From JACPLA01 sp035291905 (GTDB lineage: Bacteria; Bacteroidota; Ignavibacteria; UBA10030), in assembly GCA_035291905.1 (NCBI GenBank), contig DATDRF010000263.1:1-19103 (forward strand): 19,103 bases of DNA. The letters run 5' to 3'. The notes below the pieces were generated by a model. It did not search any database. It was not told the DNA's origin and was given only the letters and a program-made list of their open reading frames with translations. Below are positions 14,742-19,103 of the stretch, piece by piece. A program made the position numbers and the translations under genes. Each line of letters starts with the position of its first letter. Position 1 is the stretch's first letter.

Positions 14742-15227
14742 ATGGACCTCTACATTCTCAGACACGGCGACGCCGTCGAGTCGTCATTCTATCAAGACCG
14801 TGACCGCCCTCTGAGCGACCTGGGCAGGCGCCAGATCCAGGCCGTGGCGCATTTCTTCCAGACCGCGAGGATGAAACCCGATCTCATCCTTTCCAGCCCG
14901 CTTGTCCGCGCACAACAATCGTGCGACCTGATCCGGGAAGATCTCGGAGTGAAGGATTCGATGACGACGAACTTCCTCGTTCCCGGGAGCAACTTCAGAG
15001 ATCTGATGAAGGAAATCAGTTCTCACAGCGTTGCCACGATGCTTCTTGTTGGGCATGAGCCTCAATTGAGCGGACTCATTTCCGTCATGACCGGCGGGGA
15101 CGAACAGTTCAGGCTGGAAATGAAGAAAGCCTCGCTTGCATGCCTGAGCGTGCCTCAACCCCTTAAGAAGGGTCATGCCGTCCTTAACTGGCTGCTCTCC
15201 CAGAGCGTCCTGACATTGATTCGATAG
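14742..15227 (+). CDS. sixA: SixA-type phosphohistidine phosphatase
   Basis: A 161-aa member of the histidine phosphatase superfamily. The catalytic set is present: LRHGDA (R7, nucleophile H8), SSPLVRAQQS (R56), and VGHEPQ (H105). It has the short SixA length without the extra domains of phosphoglycerate mutases. SixA of E. coli removes phosphate from histidine; it was first tied to the ArcB HPt domain and later to the nitrogen PTS protein NPr. Here it sits directly downstream of a histidine kinase, in the same direction, so dephosphorylating a phosphohistidine in that relay is a reasonable inference but not shown. A good intrinsic terminator follows 10 bases after the stop. Confidence 0.88.
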   Translation: MDLYILRHGDAVESSFYQDRDRPLSDLGRRQIQAVAHFFQTARMKPDLILSSPLVRAQQSCDLIREDLGVKDSMTTNFLVPGSNFRDLMKEISSHSVATMLLVGHEPQLSGLISVMTGGDEQFRLEMKKASLACLSVPQPLKKGHAVLNWLLSQSVLTLIR

Positions 15228-15236
15228 CTTCCCCTT

Positions 15237-15259
15237 CTCCGGAGACCGGAGTGTTTTTT
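15237..15259 (+). terminator. Rho-independent terminator after sixA
   Basis: CTCCGG (15237-15242), a 3-base loop AGA, then CCGGAG (15246-15251) gives a perfect 6-bp GC-rich stem, followed by TG and six T (15254-15259). It ends the kinase-sixA transcript. The gene at 15325 therefore probably has its own promoter. Confidence 0.75.
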
Positions 15260-15324
15260 CAACGAAGAGATTGCTATTTTGATGGTATCCTTCCTTTTCA
15301 CCACGCGATTGTTCGGAGGAAATC

Positions 15325-15807
15325 ATGGAACTCTCCGTCGTCTCAATTGAAAAACCGGAATCAACCAACCTCATCCTCGGGCAGAGCCACTTCATCAAAA
15401 CGGTGGAGGATATCTACGAGGCAATCGTTCAAACAAACCCGCAGATAAAATTCGGACTGGGATTCTGTGAATCATCAGGTCCGGCTCTCGTCCGCTGGGT
15501 TGGCAACGATGCCGCCCTGACAGAGCTTGCCAGGAAGAATGCCCTGGCTCTCTCCTGCGGCCACTGCTTCATCCTCTTCCTCGAGAACGGCTTCCCCGTG
15601 AATGTTTTGAACGCCATCAAGAACCTGCCGGAGGTGTGTCACATTTATTGTGCAACCGCAAATCCTGCGGAAGTCGTTGTGGCAGAGACAAAACAGGGAC
15701 GGGGAATCATGGGCGTAATCGACGGCGTGAAGACAAAAGGGATTGAAACGGAGAAGGATATTTCCCAGCGGAAAGAGTTCCTTCGGACGATCGGCTATAA
15801 ACTCTGA
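15325..15807 (+). CDS. Adenosine-specific kinase family protein (PF04008 type)
   Basis: A 160-aa small protein recognised from its near-invariant family blocks: VSIEKPESTNLILGQSHFIK (6-25), KFGLGFCESSGPALVRWVGN (42-61), NALALSCGHCFILFLENGFP (72-91), VNVLNAIKNLPEV (92-104), IYCATANPAEVVVAE (107-121) and QGRGIMGVIDG (124-134). The family name comes from structural work on an archaeal member that binds adenosine; a catalysed reaction is not firmly established, so the name should be used with care. It is widespread in thermophiles and anaerobes. It has a strong ribosome site (GGAGG, 5 bases before ATG) and follows a terminator, so it starts a new transcript. Genomic proximity to adenosine deaminase on the other strand fits a purine-nucleoside theme. 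The next gene follows after 31 bases. Confidence 0.85.
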   Translation: MELSVVSIEKPESTNLILGQSHFIKTVEDIYEAIVQTNPQIKFGLGFCESSGPALVRWVGNDAALTELARKNALALSCGHCFILFLENGFPVNVLNAIKNLPEVCHIYCATANPAEVVVAETKQGRGIMGVIDGVKTKGIETEKDISQRKEFLRTIGYKL

Positions 15808-15838
15808 TCATCACCAACATTTCGAATCGAGGTGACTT

Positions 15839-16324
15839 ATGAAATTGATCCCGGGAATCCTGATCATTGCCCTGTTCTTGTGCGGTTGCGGCCCTTCTGA
15901 AGATGATGTGAAAACGATCGTCGCAAACGAGCTCGCGAATGCCTCTGCACGCTCCGAAGTCACCAACGCCGAAGTGATCGGACCATACAGCCCCGCCGTC
16001 CGCATCGGCAACCTGTTATTTGTCTCGGGGCAAATCGGCCTCGACCCGGCAACCGGCCAGCTTGCCGGACCGGAGATCGAAGCCCAGACGCAACAGGCTC
16101 TGCGAAACCTCGGCAGTGTTCTCTCCGGCACCGGATTCGATTCAAGCCATGTGGTTCAGTGCACCGTGTACCTCAAAGATATGAACGACTTCCAGAAAAT
16201 GAACCTCATCTACGGCGGTTATTTCCAGGAGGGACATTACCCCGCACGGACCACGGTGGAGGTCTCCAACCTTCCGAGAAACGCGATCATCGAAATCGCC
16301 GCAATCGCATTCAAGAGTACATGA
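15839..16324 (+). CDS. RidA/YjgF-family lipoprotein
   Basis: A 161-aa RidA-fold protein carrying an export signal. Residues 1-17 form a short hydrophobic signal with a lipobox-like LCGC (lipidation expected at Cys17). A linker of about 25 residues follows, then the RidA domain from about 45: GPYSPAV (48-54), FVSGQIGLDPATG (61-73), a Val/Tyr-rich strand CTVYLKDMNDF, and the catalytic Arg137 in PARTTVEV plus Glu152 in IIEIAAIA. Cytosolic RidA hydrolyses reactive enamines and imines, releasing ammonia; the retained Arg suggests activity. Export is unusual, since most RidA proteins are cytosolic, although lipoprotein or signal-peptide forms occur in some Gram-negative genomes. There is a good ribosome site (GAGGTG). 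The stop overlaps the hutU start (ATGA), so the two are coupled in translation. Confidence 0.88.
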   Translation: MKLIPGILIIALFLCGCGPSEDDVKTIVANELANASARSEVTNAEVIGPYSPAVRIGNLLFVSGQIGLDPATGQLAGPEIEAQTQQALRNLGSVLSGTGFDSSHVVQCTVYLKDMNDFQKMNLIYGGYFQEGHYPARTTVEVSNLPRNAIIEIAAIAFKST

Positions 16325-18006
16325 TCATGAAAAAGAAGCCGACTCGCCTCATTCATGCACCCAAGGGCTTTCAGCCGTCATGCAAAGGATGGATCCAGGA
16401 GGCCGCGCTGCGAATGCTCATGAACAATCTCGACCCAGCCGTGGCAGAAAAACCTGAAGATCTCATTGTTTACGGCGGCACCGGCAAGGCGGCACGAAAC
16501 TGGGAATGTTTCGACGCAATTGTGCGGTCGCTTCGAAATCTCGAAAACGACGAGACTCTGCTTGTTCAATCGGGAAAACCCGTTGGAATATTCAAGACTC
16601 ACGCGGACGCCCCCCGCGTGCTGATCAGCAATTCCATGCTTGTGCCGAAGTGGGCGACATGGGATGAGTTTCGCCGCCTCGAAGGACTTGGACTCACCAT
16701 GTACGGTCAAATGACTGCCGGGAGCTGGATTTACATTGGCACGCAGGGGATCCTGCAGGGAACCTATGAGACGTTCGCCGCGTGCGGCAACAAACATTTC
16801 CACGGATCCCTCGCCGGGCGGTTTCTTCTCACTGCCGGGCTGGGAGGAATGGGCGGCGCTCAACCACTCGCCGCCACCATGAACGGAGCGGTGTGCCTGG
16901 TTGTCGAGGTCGATCGCTCGCGCATTGAGCGGCGCCTCAAGACCAGCTACCTTGACACCGTTGCTGAAGATCTGGATGATGCATTAACGCAAATCCGCGC
17001 TGCAAAAGCAAAGAAGGTGCCGCTTTCTGTGGGCCTGCTTGGTAACGCGGCAGATGTCATTCCGCGCATCGCCGCCGGAACACTGATTCCCGACATCGTC
17101 ACCGATCAGACATCCGCCCATGATACTCTCAACGGCTATGTCCCCGCCGGAATCCCGTACAGTGAGGCTCTGAAGCTTCGAAAGACAGATCCCAAAAGGT
17201 ATGCGGCCCTTGCCGGCAAGTCGATCGCCGAGCATGTGCGCGGTTTGCTCAAGCTCCGGAAAAAGGGAGCGGTTGTTTTTGACTACGGAAACAATATCCG
17301 AGGCGAGGCGTTGGCAAACGGTGTGAAGGATGCATTTGCGATCCCCGGATTCGTCCCCGAGTATATCAGACCCCTTTTCTGCGACGGAAAGGGTCCGTTT
17401 CGGTGGGCCGCACTGTCAGGCGATCCGAAGGATATCTTTCGCACCGACAGAGCGGTCATGGAGACTTTTCCCGAAAACACACAGCTCTGCAACTGGATCG
17501 AGAAAGCGCAGACGCAAGTTGCATTTCAGGGACTTCCGGCTCGCATCTGCTGGCTGGGATACGGTGAGCGGGCCAAAATGGGAACCATCTTCAATCGTCT
17601 GGTGGCCGACAAGGAAGTGAAAGCCCCGATTGTCATCGGACGAGACCACCTCGATTGCGGTAGCGTGGCATCTCCTAACAGAGAAACGGAAAAAATGCTC
17701 GACGGAAGCGATGCGATAGCAGATTGGCCCATCCTCAATGCTTTGCTCAATGCGACTGGAGGAGCAAGCTGGGTGAGCGTCCATCACGGAGGCGGAGTCG
17801 GAATCGGGCTCTCCATTCACGCGGGGATGGTCGTCGTGTGCGACGGAACTCGGGAGGCGGAGAGGCGGCTTCAACGCGTCCTGACGTACGATCCCGGGAT
17901 GGGGATCATCCGCCATGCGGATGCAGGCTACAAGCGGGCCATCTCGAACGCGAAAGAATGGGGCGTAAGCATCCCAATGATTCGCCGGGAAAAATCGACT
18001 GAATGA
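16321..18006 (+). CDS. hutU: Urocanate hydratase
   Basis: A 561-aa enzyme of histidine degradation that adds water to urocanate (made by HutH) to give imidazolone propionate, using tightly bound NAD+ as an electrophile. Motifs: YGGTGKAARNW (51-61), GQMTAGSWIYIGTQGILQGT (129-148), the glycine-rich NAD site GLGGMGGAQPLA (173-184), DQTSAHD (262-268), the active-site Cys410 in LPARICWLGYGERAKMG at the same number as in the Pseudomonas enzyme, and HHGGGVGIG near the C-terminus. Length matches (about 557). The frame is open from 16159, but that extension lies inside ridA; ATG 16321 overlaps the ridA stop (ATGA), and a second in-frame ATG is at 16327. hutI and hutG are not in the window. Confidence 0.96.
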   Translation: MIMKKKPTRLIHAPKGFQPSCKGWIQEAALRMLMNNLDPAVAEKPEDLIVYGGTGKAARNWECFDAIVRSLRNLENDETLLVQSGKPVGIFKTHADAPRVLISNSMLVPKWATWDEFRRLEGLGLTMYGQMTAGSWIYIGTQGILQGTYETFAACGNKHFHGSLAGRFLLTAGLGGMGGAQPLAATMNGAVCLVVEVDRSRIERRLKTSYLDTVAEDLDDALTQIRAAKAKKVPLSVGLLGNAADVIPRIAAGTLIPDIVTDQTSAHDTLNGYVPAGIPYSEALKLRKTDPKRYAALAGKSIAEHVRGLLKLRKKGAVVFDYGNNIRGEALANGVKDAFAIPGFVPEYIRPLFCDGKGPFRWAALSGDPKDIFRTDRAVMETFPENTQLCNWIEKAQTQVAFQGLPARICWLGYGERAKMGTIFNRLVADKEVKAPIVIGRDHLDCGSVASPNRETEKMLDGSDAIADWPILNALLNATGGASWVSVHHGGGVGIGLSIHAGMVVVCDGTREAERRLQRVLTYDPGMGIIRHADAGYKRAISNAKEWGVSIPMIRREKSTE

Positions 18007-18040
18007 TGATTAAAGAGCGCTTGGGGGAACAGGAATACGA

Positions 18041-18064
18041 GTCAACGACTCAACGAATCAACGA
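18041..18064 (+). repeat. Three 8-base tandem units upstream of panE-like gene
   Basis: NTCAACGA repeated three times without gaps (GTCAACGA, CTCAACGA, ATCAACGA) in the 73-base gap between hutU and the next gene. It ends a few bases before that gene's GGAG ribosome site (18068-18071). It is of the same character as the 7-base and 9-base arrays elsewhere in the window. No hairpin or terminator was found in this gap. Confidence 0.6.
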
Positions 18065-18079
18065 GATGGAGAACAGTTT

Positions 18080-19015
18080 GTGAAAGTTCTCGTGATGGGA
18101 AGCGGAGGTGTCGGAGGTTTCTTCGGGGCCGTGCTCGCGCGTTCAGGGGTCGACGTCTGGTTTATGGCCCGGGGACGCCATCTTGAGGCAATGAAGAGAG
18201 ACGGACTTCGAATCCGATCATCGGTGGGAAATTGGACGGTTCCTGCAGGGACCATGAGTAATAATCCCGGGGATGCCGGTCCGGTCGACCTCGTTCTCTT
18301 TTGCGTCAAGTCTTACGACACCGAACAAGCAGCAGCGCAGGTCTCCCCCGTTCTTTCTTCCGATTCAGTCCTCATTTCACTCCAGAACGGTATCGACAAC
18401 GAAGAAACGCTGCATCGCCTTCTCCCCGCCGCCACGGTTCTGGGAGGAGCGGCATATATTTCTGCCCGCATCACCGCTCCGGGCGAAATCGCAGAGACCG
18501 GCGGAACCCAGCGACTTACCTTCGGACCGCTGTTTGGCCAGGCCGATAAACGCGCATCGGAGATCCTCTCCATGTTTCTCCGGGGAGGGATCAAGGCCGA
18601 CCTTAAGCAGGACATGCACTCCGAGCTCTGGAGAAAGTTCTCCTTCATTACGTCGGTAGGATCCTTGACGGCACTGACACGCCTCAATCACAGCGAGATG
18701 CTGGCCTCCCCCGAGACAATGGACCTCGTCTTTGCTGCTATGAAGGAAACCGAAGCGGTTACACACGCCCACCGTATTCCTTTTGAGCCGCTGATTCCCG
18801 AGAAGGTCATAGAGGGACTGAAACGCTTCGACAGCGACACCCGATCCTCGATGTACTACGACCTTGTCAATCAGAGACCGCTCGAGATCGAATCGCTCAA
18901 TGGCACCATCGTTCGCATGGGGAAAGAGGCAAACGTTCCCACTCCGATCCACCAGACGATCTACGCAAGCCTCCTTCCCTACCATCGCCTCCACAGCAGC
19001 ATGCATCGATCGTGA
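18080..19015 (+). CDS. 2-dehydropantoate 2-reductase family protein
   Basis: A 311-aa NADP-dependent reductase of the ApbA/PanE family, predicted to reduce ketopantoate to pantoate for pantothenate and CoA synthesis. Motifs: Rossmann VMGSGGVGGFFGAVLA (4-19), CVKSYDTEQAA (75-85), the Asn of SLQNGIDNEE, the catalytic Lys in ELWRKFSF, and a C-terminal domain with SSMYYDL and PLEIESLNG (the conserved Ser and Glu). Eight bases after GGAG the start is GTG; the next in-frame ATG would cut off part of the Rossmann strand. Two Asn residues that follow the catalytic Lys in E. coli PanE (4 and 8 positions later) are Ile and Gly here. This is a common variant among paralogues annotated as PanE, so another 2-keto acid may be the substrate; no symbol is given for that reason. 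A small ORF overlaps its stop. Confidence 0.88.
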   Translation: MKVLVMGSGGVGGFFGAVLARSGVDVWFMARGRHLEAMKRDGLRIRSSVGNWTVPAGTMSNNPGDAGPVDLVLFCVKSYDTEQAAAQVSPVLSSDSVLISLQNGIDNEETLHRLLPAATVLGGAAYISARITAPGEIAETGGTQRLTFGPLFGQADKRASEILSMFLRGGIKADLKQDMHSELWRKFSFITSVGSLTALTRLNHSEMLASPETMDLVFAAMKETEAVTHAHRIPFEPLIPEKVIEGLKRFDSDTRSSMYYDLVNQRPLEIESLNGTIVRMGKEANVPTPIHQTIYASLLPYHRLHSSMHRS

Positions 19016-19103
19016 GTAATTCATCTCAACAGCCGCAAACGGGTCTTTGCCCATCGTGCATGCACTGCCGCATTGTCACAAATGCCCGGGGGAGTACGTT
19101 CGT
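19012..19103 (+). CDS. Small Cys-rich protein, N-terminal part (runs off the window)
   Basis: A GTG at 19012 overlaps the TGA of the upstream reductase gene (GTGA, the same arrangement as thyA-folA) and opens a frame that stays open to the window edge, giving about 30 residues. After a polar start rich in Ser and Gln it reads GLCPSCMHCRIV (11-22, Cys13, Cys16, Cys19) and then NARGSTF. The CPxC...RGSxF pattern resembles small hypothetical zinc-ribbon-like proteins I have seen in other bacteria, usually 50-80 aa, whose function is not known. Without the rest of the ORF the metal-binding set cannot be completed. Confidence 0.55.
   Translation, partial: MSNSSQQPQTGLCPSCMHCRIVTNARGSTF

Noticed and set aside
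15236..15245. TTCTCCGGAGA shared with the palindrome at 6700, as a possible common operator
   Set aside because: At 15237 the sequence is explained by the terminator stem and lies at the end of an operon, so the similarity is probably chance.

Overview
The window reads as an ordinary, densely packed bacterial chromosome segment from a Gram-negative organism of roughly mid-50s GC content. A Bacteroidota/Chlorobi-type lineage (Ignavibacteria or a relative) fits best. The evidence is a BatA-type aerotolerance protein, a patatin-Omp85 outer-membrane protein ending in an aromatic beta-signal, a PDZ/7TM/GAF/SpoIIE-type phosphatase, two weak TTTG/TAnnTTTG-like promoter candidates, and short-period tandem repeats in most of the longer intergenic gaps. 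No phage, transposase, CRISPR array, tRNA or rRNA was seen, so the lineage is an inference.

Layout. Positions 1-777 (+) hold the 3' end of thyA and a complete folA with a GTGA overlap, a dTMP/folate pair. A heptamer array overlaps the folA stop. Positions 835-6591 (-) hold a patatin-like phospholipase with POTRA domains and a beta-barrel, then a membrane PP2C phosphatase with a ComP-like sensor, then a palindromic heptamer array, then an 87-aa hypothetical gene. Positions 6725-10149 (+) hold a BatA-type VWA membrane protein translationally coupled (ATGA) to the ribosome-associated GTPase HflX. Positions 10146-13162 (-) hold a gapless operon, hutH then add then an ArsC-family reductase. Positions 13163-13560 are a repeat-rich divergent gap. 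Positions 13561-15227 (+) hold a soluble REC-histidine kinase and a SixA-type phosphohistidine phosphatase, closed by a good intrinsic terminator at 15237-15259. Positions 15325-18006 (+) hold an adenosine-specific-kinase family gene, a RidA-family lipoprotein, and hutU overlapping it by ATGA. Positions 18080-19103 (+) hold a ketopantoate-reductase family gene overlapping a small Cys-rich ORF that runs off the window.

How the genes fit together. The first two steps of histidine catabolism (HutH, HutU) are both present, but on opposite strands in two different operons. Each operon also carries a gene whose family is tied to adenosine (Add, and the PF04008-type protein). Together with RidA they suggest a nucleoside/amino-acid nitrogen salvage neighbourhood. 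The REC-kinase and SixA form a phospho-relay pair between the two halves. No single obviously new defence or mobile system is visible. The most noteworthy items are the ComP-like input joined to a phosphatase output, the exported RidA coupled to urocanase, the Ser-Ser-Gly MIO triad in HutH, and the heptamer palindrome whose arms differ by exactly one repeat unit.
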